Origin: Vigna angularis
Taxonomy: Eukaryota > Streptophyta > Magnoliopsida > Fabales > Fabaceae
Direction: 5' to 3'
DNA length: 64,000 nt
Assembly (NCBI RefSeq): GCF_016808095.1
Contig: NC_068971.1
Location: 21,750,501-21,814,500 of the forward strand
In this document: one piece after another, positions 36,387-46,860 of the stretch
Position numbering within the stretch: position 1 is the stretch's first letter
How the letters are laid out: every line of letters starts with the position of its first letter
Notes under the pieces: generated by a model
The model's input: only the letters and a program-made list of their open reading frames with translations
What the model was told of the DNA's origin: nothing
Databases searched by the model: none
Translations under genes and position numbers: made by a program

Positions 36387-37734
36387 TGTTAAGACACCGG
36401 CAAGTGTACCGAATCGTATCAAGTAATAAATATGGTAAGACCAAGTATCGTTTCCCTAGAGACTCACGACCTAAACAATTATGTGATATCTTGATTAAAT
36501 AGGACTTGAAAACAAGCTCTTTTGGGTTTAGAATGCAAATACTGAAAAGTAAATATGCATGCAATTAATCAATTGGACAAAATTGCAAAGATGAACGGTT
36601 TTAATATTATGAGATGATGATGTTGTTGGGGTTAGATTTTACCTAGTTTACTCTCGTGTATATATGAATTCTACTTCTTCATTAATGTCAACGTCACTTT
36701 CTAAAACACTTAAAACCCAATTCCTCAGTGAAAAAAGTCTATACTTAACTTGTATTCCTAATAGTTAATTCTGAAGAACAGAAGCTTAAGACAACCAGAA
36801 TTCATATTCCCCATTCTTGAGTAATACTACTTCTGGGAATAATTCTCTGGATCATGAATTGTAAAATACCTTCCGGTACTCATGCAAATCATACATCGTG
36901 CTAAAGAATGAGTTAAACGAAGTAATCATTACGCAAAGAAGAATTATCCTAACGATTAATGAAAGAAGCATATATAATAAAGAATCAATTCAATACATGA
37001 GAGTTTACAAATGTTACATCATCACCAACAAAAAATAGAGTTTAGTTCACCATTGACATGGTGAAACTAGATGAACCATGGAAAAAGAATGAAAGATAAA
37101 ACCCTAGAAATTGAAGATAGGAGCTTCCGCATCCAATTCCGCCTTCAAGGGAGCAAATAGTGTGTTTCTGAGCCTATTCTGTCAAAAGATGTGAACCCTA
37201 GGACGTCCAAGTCCTTAAATAGAAGATAAAAATAATAGAAAACGGGTCCAAGCCCACAAGACTAGCGCTCAGCGCCCTAGTTATGGCGCTCAGTGGTGTG
37301 CGAGTCAAAAGTTGCGCTCAGGGCCAACTCAGAAGGCAAGCAAGCATGGTGCGACTCAACGAAGTTTCGCTCAGCACCCCTAAAGTGGCGTTCAGCGGTG
37401 TGCGACAATGTACTTTGGCGCCGAGGGCTCCAAAAAGGGCAACCAAGCGTGAGACAGTGTACTTTGGCGCTGGGGGCCCCTAAAGTGGCGCTCAGCGCTG
37501 CTGCGATCCTCCTTTCCGCTGCTTTTCCATCTTTTCCTGAGTTCCAACTCCTTACTACTTTCTAAATCATCTCAATTCCTATTGAAAAACACTGAAATCT
37601 AGTAGAAAGCCATTAAATTCACCTTCAACTCTTTTATTCATCAAAACTATGATTCCAAGCTAGTTTCTAAGTCAAAAAGGGTGTTTTTAGTATCAAAACT
37701 AAGTATCAAATAACGGTAAATTCAACCATTATCA
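36387..37734 (-). repeat. Gypsy LTR A (3' LTR of the minus-strand copy)
   Basis: 1348 bp. On the minus strand it begins tgataatggttgaattta and ends cggtgtcttaaca. It is very similar over its length to LTR C. The bases cccag (36382-36386) adjoin it on the outside. A GC-rich part with repeated gcgctcagcgcc-type words lies at 37262-37505, and a ctatttaagg box on the minus strand at 37213-37223. Confidence 0.88.
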
Positions 37735-37746
37735 CAACCCCAAACT
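37735..37746 (-). promoter_or_regulatory. Gypsy polypurine tract
   Basis: On the minus strand agtttggggttg immediately precedes LTR A and follows a gaggacaagcaaag stretch, the conserved arrangement in front of the 3' LTR in Athila/Tat-like elements. Confidence 0.75.
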
Positions 37747-39409
37747 TAGAACTTTGCTTGTCCTCAAGCAAACAAAATGTAACTTAGCTTTCAAACAATC
37801 CATACACTGGTTTCAACATATTTCAAAACCTTTTCTTTCAAGACAAGTAATTGCTTAAATCAACTTATCATAAAGAATATCAGTCAAGATTCAATTAAGC
37901 TCATTGTGGTGCTCACATACTCACGGAATGTTCAACAGATGCTATAGTCATGAATGATCAACCAAGCAAAGATGTAATCATGCATACATGGAACTACTCC
38001 TCACCAAGAAAAAGTGTTTCTCTCAAACACACAAGTGTATATAAAGGTGACTCATTCACTCTACTATCACAATGTCACATAAATCAACTTTGCCTTTCAT
38101 TTAACCACAATAAATCAAACTCACAAGCAAGTATCATCACAAGGGCTTTTCTATGGCTTGTAACGTGGCTGGGCTAAGAAGAAAATTGGTTTTTCCGGAT
38201 CACAAAATTCTTGAGTTAAGAGAGTCATTCATAATTTCATCATTTAAACACACTCTCTCACTTCAAGAAACCATTCTCACTTCTTCCCAACTTTTCCTTG
38301 CATTGAGCTTTTCTTTTCTTTTCTTTTTCTTTTGCTTCTTTTTCATTTGCTCAACACTTAGCTCAATGCTTATTCTTTTCCAAATTTCCCAACAACCACA
38401 AACTTGAACCTTTATCAATACCACACAAAATATTCTCAACTTAACTCAAGGTAAAGAATTTCAAAAAGGATTTTCTTTCATGATTTAAAGGTAAAGGTTC
38501 AAAGGATAAAACACATTGTGCTCTTTTTATTGGGCTAAAATCATGCATTGGCTAAAAGGGATAACAATATATGGCCTTGATCATATGACACATGCAAGCA
38601 AGTGATTCAATCATAGAAACCTGGGCAAAGTCATTCATGCTTTCAAAGTAATAACAATCATTCACAAAAACTCTGGAGCTCAATCCTTACACAAGTTAAT
38701 TTCAAGTTCCAACATTCAGATAAACATCCTGCTTAGTAACACAATCACAAATCATCATGCATCTGTTTCACAATATTATGAGCAACCACTTGTATATCAG
38801 TATCATGCATCATCTCAACATCAATCAATATAATCAACATCATGAAGCAATACTCATCACCAACATCATAGCACCATCAACCATTGCATCACATATTAAG
38901 TTTTAAGCCAAGTACATCAAATCCTATACTAATAACAGAAGCAAAATTGCAAAAACAAAAGGAATAAGGTTAGAAAGCTGGGTTGCCTCCCAGTAAGCGC
39001 TTGTTTAACGTCCCGAGCCTGGCCTAATAACTCTTCCAGCACCTATCAGTCAGTGCAAACCTTCTCATCAACACCCCTCAGTAAGTGTCTGGTAGCATAA
39101 TATCCTTTAGTAGATACTCAATCAGCTAGCATCCATCAGTAGATGCTATGCCATAGCAGGCTCAAAACCAAAACAAAACAAAATAACAAAAAGTTTTGAA
39201 TTACATCACCCAATAGCAAAAATTAAAGTGTTCAAATCACTGGGCTGCCACGCAGCAAGCGCTTCTTTAACGTCACTAGCATGACCCAATAAAGCTCACG
39301 TCACTTCTTTCATGTTGATGTTTTTCTTTTTCCTCTCACCACACATCATCAACATCTTCTTGGTCACCTTTTTGACTCTCCTTGAGTACGGAGCTTCAAT
39401 CTCTATGAC

Positions 39410-42245
39410 TCAATTATCTTTAAGCTCTTTAACAACCCACACTTTGCCCTTGAATCTCACTGGTGCACCAAGTTTGAGTTGTTCATCCACCGAGTCATGA
39501 TGAACCATCTTTCCTTCACCATCTTTTCCTTCTCCTTCCTTAACCTGTGACAAAAAACAATTTTTACCTTTGATACCTGGCTTGACAACTTTAAGGCTAG
39601 TCACTGGTGCATCTTCATCTGCAACTTTGTGACTAGTCTTCCTCACTTGATTTTGCTGCTCCGCATTGAAGACATCAAAGATCACCTCCTCTTCTTGGTC
39701 TTTAAGTGCTATCGTCCCATCATCCACCTTGATGATTGGCCGTTTTCATGAATGACCTTCTAAGAATAATAAGAGTCTTCACATCTTCCTCCATCTCCAT
39801 CACTACAAAATCAAATAAGAATCTAAGATTTCCTCATCTATATATCTCTTCTTTTTGAGGAATCCCTTCAATTGTGCATATACAGGAACCTGTTGTAATG
39901 CCTCAGTCAAAGGAATTTTAATTTCCAATTTCTTGAAGATTTCTTTAAAACACCCTAATTGCTTCTCCTTTTCTTTTCTTTTGCTACACTCCTTAGGGTA
40001 AGGAAGAATTTTTTCAACTTTTTCAATTTTTTTCTCTCCCCTCTTCTTCTCTTTTTCTTCTCTCTCAACCTCACCTACTCTCTCTTCCTTTTCTTCTTTT
40101 AACTCAACTCTTTCTTTTCTTTCCTCTACTCTCTCATCACTTATGCTCACAATAGCTTTACATTCTTCCTTGGTGTTAACCTCAGTATTAGCCCCAAATT
40201 GCCTCTCAACTTTATCCTCCAACTTCTTGGCCAGTTGGCCCACCTGCATCTCCAAATTTCTTATAGCAGCTTCAGTGCTCTTGTGGTTGGAGAGAGTTAC
40301 CTGCATAAATTGTTGAAAGGTCTCTTCAAGCTTTGAAGTTCTGTCAAATAATGCAGATATCTGTTGCCATTGTGATTATTGCTGCGGTGGCCTATTGAAT
40401 TGTCCTGCTTGCCCAGATTGTCCAAATTGACGACCCATACTTGGGTGAGGTTTCTGTTAAGACTCCGGCAAGTGTACCAAATCGCACAAGTAATATAAAA
40501 TGGTAAGACCAAGTATCGTATCCCAAGAGACACTCGGCATTAGACAGTCGTGTGATAACTCGATTAATTAAGACTTAAAAAAATGAGATCATTGGTTTCA
40601 GATGCAAAGACAGAAAATGCAAGTTGATCGATAGCAAAGTAGCACAATGATGAACAAATGTTGTTTAATATGAGATGAGTATGTTGTTGGGGTTAGATTT
40701 CGCCAAGTTCCCTATCATGTATGTAAGAGTTCTTCTTTATGCATTAATGTTAACGTCACTCACTAAATCACTTAAATAGGATCTCTCGGCAAAATAAGCC
40801 TGTCCTTAATCACTATTTCATGCAATTCCTAGCATTCCTAGTAATTAAATGTGAAGATCAAGAGCTTTAAGACAACCAAGACTCATACCCTCATCCTTGA
40901 GAAATATTACTCTTGGGAGTGATTCAATAAGAACCTAAATTGTTAGGAACCTCCCAACACTCATGCAATTCATAAATCATGCTATTGAATGAGTTAAACA
41001 AAGCAAGCGTTGTAACAGATGAATTACTCTAACAATTAATGAAAAAACATATATTGTTAAGAATCAATTCAAATACATGAGAGTTCACAAGGTTACATCA
41101 TCCCCTAACAACAAATAGAGTTTAGTTCACCATAGACATGGTGAAACTAGATGAATAATGGAGAAGAATGAGATAGAAAAACCTTAAAAATAGATGATGG
41201 AAGCTCCTGCATCCAAATCCGCCTCCAGAGGGTGAAAGAGTGTGTTGCTGCGCTCCTCCTGCCAAAGATACAAAACCTAGGGCGTTTGGGTCCTTTAAAT
41301 AGAGCGAAAACAGAACAAAAAAAATAAGGCCCAGGCCCGTGTCGCTAGCGCTCAAGCACCCAAAGTGGGGCGCTTGGGCGTCGAACGGTACTTTCTGGCG
41401 CTTAAGCGCCCAAAAGGGGCGCCCAGGCAGTGTGCGGTGCACTTTTGGCGCTCAAGCCCCCCTGAGGGACGCCCAAGCCTTGCAGATTTTTTCAGCACTG
41501 CATTTTTTTCTCTTTTTCTACAGTATTGCTCGCTCCTTGAGTTTCGACTCCTTCATACTTTGACTCCTCTTCCAAATCACTTCATTAACCTACTAAAACA
41601 AGGGAATTTAGTCATAAAATCATTAAGTTCAACCTCAACTCTCTTATTCAAACAACTTAACAGAAAATCATGATTTCAAGCAAGTTTCTAAGCAGAAAAG
41701 GGTGCATTTAGTATCAAAATTACATCACAGATAACAGTATTTTCAACCGTTATTAGTTTCCACCCTTGGTTGAAATAACCTTGGTGGAATTGATTGCCCA
41801 TTTAATTGACGTCTTCTTGGGCCTCCACTGGAAAAACACATTGACCATTGATATGACCACCACCACATAATTCCCAGAGTTTTTGTTGAACATGTGAAAC
41901 ATTCTGCAGCGCCTTTGGCAATTGAGATAGTTTCTTCGTCAAATTCTCCAATTGTTGAGTGATAATCTTATTTTGTGCAAGCAAAGCATCATGAGATTGT
42001 AACTCTAAAAATCCCTTCTGTTGAGATGAAGCTCATCTTTCATTATGCATCTCATTGTCATTAGTAGCCATGTTGTCAATCAATTCATATGCTTCCTCTA
42101 GAGTCTTGCATTTGATATTACCTCCAGCCGAGGCATCTAACATCAATTTGGTTTGTGAACCAAGACCTCTAAGGAAAAGAATGACTATTGTGGCTTGATC
42201 AAAGCCATGTGTGGGCATCTTTCTCAACAAGCTCTTGTATCCATC
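39410..42245 (-). pseudogene. Gag-protease gene, minus-strand copy, interrupted
   Basis: Readable minus-strand pieces: gag end with THGFDQATIVILFLRGLG and KCKTLEEAYELIDNMA (42033-42230); a linker with a shortened zinc-knuckle-like CGGGHINGQC (41802-41984); then solo LTR B; then a charged linker with AKKLEDKVERQFG and a Glu/Lys-rich stretch (39803-40306); and the protease C-terminal part with KDQEEEVIFDVFNA and GAPVRFKGKVWVVK (39410-39727). The catalytic part of the protease is deleted between 39803 and about 39775: the frame jumps from the EEILDSYL linker directly to VVMEMEEDVKT. Stops and frameshifts add to the damage. Gag would form the particle if an intact relative supplied the rest. Confidence 0.8.
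40455..41755 (-). mobile_element. Solo LTR B inserted in gypsy gag
   Basis: 1301 bp beginning tgttaagactccggcaag and ending aaccgttatta on the + strand, the same LTR family as A, C and D. A perfect 5-bp duplication gtttc flanks it (40450-40454 and 41756-41760). Removing it with one duplication rejoins gag codons for WKPHPSMG. It contains the GC-rich module (41335-41480) and the ttaaatag box (41294-41303). It is less similar to A and C than they are to each other. Confidence 0.9.
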
Positions 42246-43574
42246 TGATAACGGTTGAATTTACCATTATTTGATATTTAATTTTGATACTAAAAACACC
42301 TTTTTTGACTTAGAAACTATCTTGGAATCATTATTTTGATGAATAAGAGAGTTGAAGGTGAATTTGATTGCTTTGTGCTAGATTTTAGTGTTTTCAACAG
42401 GAATTGAGATGATTTTGAAGAAGATTTGAAAGTAGTAAGGAGTTGGAACTCAGGAAAAGATGGAAAAGCATCAAAGAAGGGAGATCGCAACAGCGTTGAG
42501 CGCCACTTTGGGGGCCCTTAACGCCAAAGTACACTGTCTCACGCTTGACTGCCCTTTTCAGGAGCCCACAACGCAAGATAATTCTGGGTCGCACCCAGGC
42601 GCCCTTTTTGGGGCATTGAGCGCAACTATGACGAGACGTACCACGCTTGTTTGCCTTCTGAGTTAACCCTGTACGTAACTTCTGACCTGCACACTGCTGA
42701 GCGCCATATGTGGGGCGCTAAGCGTCAGTCTTGTGGCCTTGGACCTGTTTTCTGTTATTTTTATGTTCTATTTAAGGACTTGCACATTCTAGGGTTTGTA
42801 TCTTTGGATGAAATAGGCTCAGAATTGGATGCGGAAGTTCCTATCTTCAATTTCTAGGGTTTTATCTTTCATTCTTTTTCCATTGTTCATCTAGTTTCAT
42901 CATGTCAATGGTGAACTAAACTCTATTTGTTGTTGGGGATGATGTAACCTTTGTAAACTCTCATGTATTAAATTGATTCTTTATTATATATGCTTCTTTC
43001 ATTAATTGTTAGGGTAATTCTTCTTTGCGTAATGCTTGCTTCGTTTAACTCATTCTTTAGCATGATGTATGATTTGCATGAGTACCAGAAGGTATTTTAC
43101 AATCATGATCCGGAGAATTATTCCCAGAAGTAGTATTGCTCAGGAATGGGGAATATGAATTCTAGTTGTCTTAAGCTTCTGTTCTTCAGAATTAACTATT
43201 AGGAATACAAGTTAAGTATAGACTTTTTTCACCGAGGAATCGGGTTTTAAGTGTTTTAGAAAGTGACGTTGACATTAATGAAGAAGTAAAATTCGTATAT
43301 ACATGAGATTAAACTAGGTGAAATATAACCCCAACAACATAATCATCTCATAATATCAAAACCGTTCATCTTTGCACTTTTGTCCAATTGATCAAATTGC
43401 ATGCATATTTACTTTTCAGTATTTGCATTCTAAACCCAAAAGAGTTTATTTTCAAGTCCTATTTAATCAAGAAATCACATAACTGTTTAGGCCGTGAGTC
43501 CTTTGGGATACGATCTTGGTCTTACCATTTTATATTACTTGATACGATTCGGTACATTTGCCGGAGTCTTAACA
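42246..43574 (+). repeat. Gypsy LTR C (5' LTR of the plus-strand copy)
   Basis: 1329 bp, tgataacggttgaattta to ggagtcttaaca, closely similar to LTR A in inverted orientation. GC-rich module at 42485-42720; ctatttaagg box at 42769-42778, followed by tctagggttt leader-like sequence. Confidence 0.9.
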
Positions 43575-43580
43575 AGTTTT

Positions 43581-43598
43581 TGGCGTCGTTGCCGGGGA
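43581..43598 (+). promoter_or_regulatory. Gypsy primer binding site (tRNA-Asp type)
   Basis: tggcgtcgttgccgggga, seven bases after LTR C, matches the tRNA-Asp complement used by Athila/Tat-like elements except for one base (T where C is usual at the sixth position). Confidence 0.8.
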
Positions 43599-43874
43599 CT
43601 CCTGGTTTAACTATTCTATTTGTGTGATTATTGATTAGCTTTGACTTGATTGTTTTTATTTTTTTTGTTTTGTTCTAACAAAGTTTTCTAGGGTTTTGTT
43701 TTCTTGTGTATGCATGATACAATTAGAACTAGAAGCAAGAAAACTTCGATATCTCTTCTTGAAGGATTGGACGAGAGTAGAAGGAGGAGAATTCGAACAT
43801 CTAGAGAATTATTCCCTTCTCTAGAGGCACTTTTACAACCTTCACCGCAAGGATCTGACTAGAGAGCTGAAGAG

Positions 43875-45630
43875 ATGGCCGGAGAAAATAATGGCAGACA
43901 CACTCTGGCAGATTACTCAACAGTTGTTAGCCCTCATCACTTTAACAATATAGCAAGGCCGAGGGTCAATGTTGCAAACATGGAAGTAAAGCCCGCATTG
44001 ATACAATTGGTGAAGAGCAACCAATTTAATGGACTGTCTCATGAAAGTCCATATGAGCATCTAACAACTTTCAATGAGATTTGCAACATTGTAAAGATCA
44101 ATGGAGTGTCGGATGATGCTATAAAGATTAGTTTGTTTCCTTTCTCATTGGGAGGCAATGCTAAGTTATGGTTGAATTCTTTCCCGGAAGATAGCTTTAT
44201 TGATTGGGAAGATGTGGTTGCAAAGTTCTTGAACAAATACTTCCCACAGTCAAAAATCAACAAAGGTAAGCAGGAAATTTGTTCTTTTAGGCAAGGCATG
44301 AAGGAGACTTTGGGTCAAGTATGGGATAGATACAAGAGCTTGTTGAGAAAGACGTCCACGCATGGCTTTGATGAAGCCATAGTAGTCATTCTTTTCCTTG
44401 GAGGTCTTGGTTCACAAACCAAATTGATGCTAGATGCCTCGGCTAGAGGTAATATGAAATGCAAGACTCTAGAGGAAGCATATGAATTGATTGACAACAT
44501 GGCTATTAATGACAATGAGATGTATAATGAAAGAGGAGCTCCATCTTAGTAGAAGAGATGTATAATGCTTGCACAAAATAAGATTATCACTCATTAATTG
44601 GAGAATTTGACGAAAAAACTCTCTCAATTGCCAAAGGAGCTGCACAATGTTTCACAGGTTCAACAGAAACTCCTTGAATTATGTGGTGGTGATCATATCA
44701 ATGGTCAATGTGCTTTTCCAGTGGAGGCCCAAGAAGACGTTAACTATATGGGCAATCAATTCCACCAAGGTAATTTCAACCAAGGGTGGAAACCTCACCC
44801 AAGTATGGGTCAAGGGTGGAAACCTCACCCAAGTACAGGGTAATTGCAGTGTTATTTTGCAAAAGCCAGTTCCTCCAAAATTTAAAGATCCAGGAAGTTT
44901 TACTATTCCTTGCGTCATAGGGAATGTAAAGATAGGGAAAACCCTAATTGATTTAGGGTCAAGCATTAATTTGATGCCCTTATCTATGCTTGAGAGGATT
45001 AGTGGTCTTAGAGTGAAGCCTACAAAGGTTACTTTGCAATTGGCAGATGGATCTACAAAAAAGCCCTATGGTGTGGCGGAAGATGTTGTGGTTGGCATAG
45101 AAAAACTTAGATTTTTGGTTGATTTTGTAGTGATGGTGATGGAGGAAGATGTGAAGACTCCTATTATTCTTGGAAGGCCATTCATGAAAACGGCCAAGGT
45201 AGTCATCAATGTGGATTATGGGACGATAACAGTTAAAGACCAAGAAGAGGAGGTGATCTTTGATGTCTTCAATGCTAAGCAGCAAAATCAAGTGAGGAAG
45301 ACCAATCATAAAGTTGTAAATGAAGATGCACCAGTGACTAGCTTTAAAGTTGCCAAGCCGGATATCAAAGGTAAAAATTGTTTCTTGTCACAGGTTAAGG
45401 AAGAAGAAGAAAAAAATGGTGAAGGAAAGATGGTTCATCATGACTCGGAGGATGAACAACTCAAACTTGGTGCACCAGTGAGATTCAAGGGCAAAGTGTG
45501 GGTTGTTAAACAGCTTAAAGGTAATGGAGTCATAGAGATTGAAGCTCCGTACTCAAGGAGAGTAAAAAAGGTGACCATGAAGGTGTTGATGATGAAAGTG
45601 AAGAACATCAACATGAAACAAGTGACTTGA
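43875..45630 (+). pseudogene. Gag-protease gene, plus-strand copy
   Basis: Gag starts at ATG 43875 and is open to 44549 (224 residues) with the retrotransposon gag domain: YEHLTTFNEIC, LFPFSLGGNAKLWLNS, FLNKYFPQSK and KCKTLEEAYELIDNMA. After stops at 44547 and about 44594 the same frame continues (44598-44843) through LCGGDHINGQC, where the first zinc-knuckle cysteine is missing, to repeated GWKPHPS. The protease follows in another frame (about 44850-45630): KDPGSFTIPC, DLGSSINLMPL as the active-site segment, ILGRPFMKTA and a highly charged tail. The linker found in the minus-strand copy (39803-40306) is absent here, so the two copies carry complementary deletions. No polymerase follows. Confidence 0.88.
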
Positions 45631-46575
45631 GCTTTATTGGGTTAAGCTAGTGACGTTAAAGAAGCTTTATTTGTGCTGATTGTTGAATGTTTGAAGGGTG
45701 TAGAGAGATTCAATGTTTTGGGTGAGTGTTGATGTGTGAGTTGGGTAAAAAATGCATGGAATTGTGAAAATTTGGAGTGAAAGTCGAGGGATCTTAACTA
45801 GGAACACCCAAGACAAGCCAAAAAGAGAGGGGACCTAAGTCACGCACGCTGCTCAGCGCCCTTCTGAGGCGCGCTGAGCGCGACTTTTTGCTGTTAGGGT
45901 TTTGAAGAGTTTGGCTCAGCGTAGGGTGCGACTCATTCCACTCTTTTTACTCCCTAAGGTTCGCCCAAGCCCCCTCTTTCAGATTTCACTCTTTCTAAAC
46001 TCTATAAACACTTCTCCTAAGCACCTTCTTCACTTCCCTCTTCATTTTCTCACCAAAAATCTTATCTCTCACTCACTTTTCATTATTCTTCCATCAAAGT
46101 TTGGGGGTTTTGCTTGTTGTGCTATTTGGGTTTTGATCTCTCCAATCTCACTAAGCATTCTTCACTTATTTTGCAGTCCCAACCAAGTAAGTTCGTGCAT
46201 TTTGTGATTTAAAAAAATTGAAAGTTGATTCTTGATGAGTATTGAGGCCTATGCATGTTTTGTTGGATTTTCTACCGTTTGAACCGATTGAATTTCAATA
46301 GTGATGGTTGGGACTGAGTAGGAAGTGATTGGATAGTGTTTAAGGCCAAAAAGGGATGTTTTTAGGGTTGGACTGGTTGACACTGAGGGCCCTGCTAAGG
46401 GGCGCTCATCGCGACTCTACAGGTTTGATTTTTGTTGTTCCTGGCTGTTTGCGTGATTTTTGTTGTTTGATTCAGTGCAGGAGACGCTGAGGGCCAGTGT
46501 TTTGCCCTCAGCGCTGTTAAAAAGTAGTGTTCTGAGTTGTTTTTAATTTCAAGTACTGATGCTTGATGATATGTT
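45631..46575 (+). other. Gypsy internal non-coding region with GC-rich modules
   Basis: No coding frame is supported. Two patches (45845-45930 and 46390-46520) contain ctgctcagcgccc, ggcgcgctgagcgcg, gcgctcatcgcg and ctgagggccag words like those in the LTRs. Between them is a CT-rich leader-like stretch ending in ttgcagtcccaaccaagtaagt, which looks like adjoining splice acceptor and donor sites. Confidence 0.55.
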
Positions 46576-46635
46576 TTGTTTGTGAATCTGTTTGGTGTAG
46601 TAATCTCTTCTTCATCAGGGAAAAGGGTGAAAACC

Positions 46636-46851
46636 ATGGGGCACAAGAGGAAGGAGAAAGAACCCATCTACTCTAACAAATATCTCACAGCTGCTCATGA
46701 AAAATATTTCCCAATAGTGGATGGGAGAACATTGCTGATGGAGCGTAAGGTGACAATCATACCATCTTTGGCTCCACAATTTGGAAGAGAGCTGGATAGA
46801 AGGAACTGGAAGAAGGTGGCATCTTACCCTACTCCTGGAAATATGCCGTAA
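46636..46851 (+). pseudogene. Plant transposon protein-like fragment
   Basis: A 71-codon frame starts MGHKRKEKEP and includes AHEKYFPIVDGRTLLMERK and RELDRRNWKK, the same pattern as the frame at 25687-26110 and typical of the third frame of Athila/Tat-like elements. It stops at TAA where the family usually continues into the VREFYANA segment, so it is truncated. Confidence 0.6.
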
Positions 46852-46860
46852 ATGGGGCAA

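Larger units (their letters stand above)
36387..42245 (-). mobile_element. Non-autonomous Ty3/gypsy element, gag-protease only, minus-strand copy
   Basis: Order on the minus strand: truncated gag at 42245, gag linker, protease C-terminal part, about 1.65 kb of non-coding DNA, polypurine tract and 3' LTR (LTR A). No reverse transcriptase, RNase H or integrase lies between protease and 3' LTR. The 5' LTR and the first part of gag are missing where the opposite-strand copy starts at 42246. A solo LTR of the same family (40455-41755) interrupts gag. The architecture resembles the TR-GAG class of non-autonomous plant LTR elements, except that a protease segment is also present. Confidence 0.78.
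42246..46860 (+). mobile_element. Non-autonomous Ty3/gypsy element, plus-strand copy, 3'-incomplete
   Basis: Consists of a 5' LTR (42246-43574), a tRNA-Asp-type primer site, gag and protease frames to 45630, a non-coding stretch with GC-rich modules (45845-45930 and 46390-46520), and a short frame at 46636-46851. No polymerase domain follows the protease, and no 3' LTR or polypurine tract was found before the CACTA element. The end at 46860 is where recognisable sequence stops. Confidence 0.75.

Noticed and set aside
37283..37565. Two overlapping frames in the LTR A GC-rich part
   Set aside because: They translate the GC modules of an LTR; similar frames appear in LTRs B and C in different phases.
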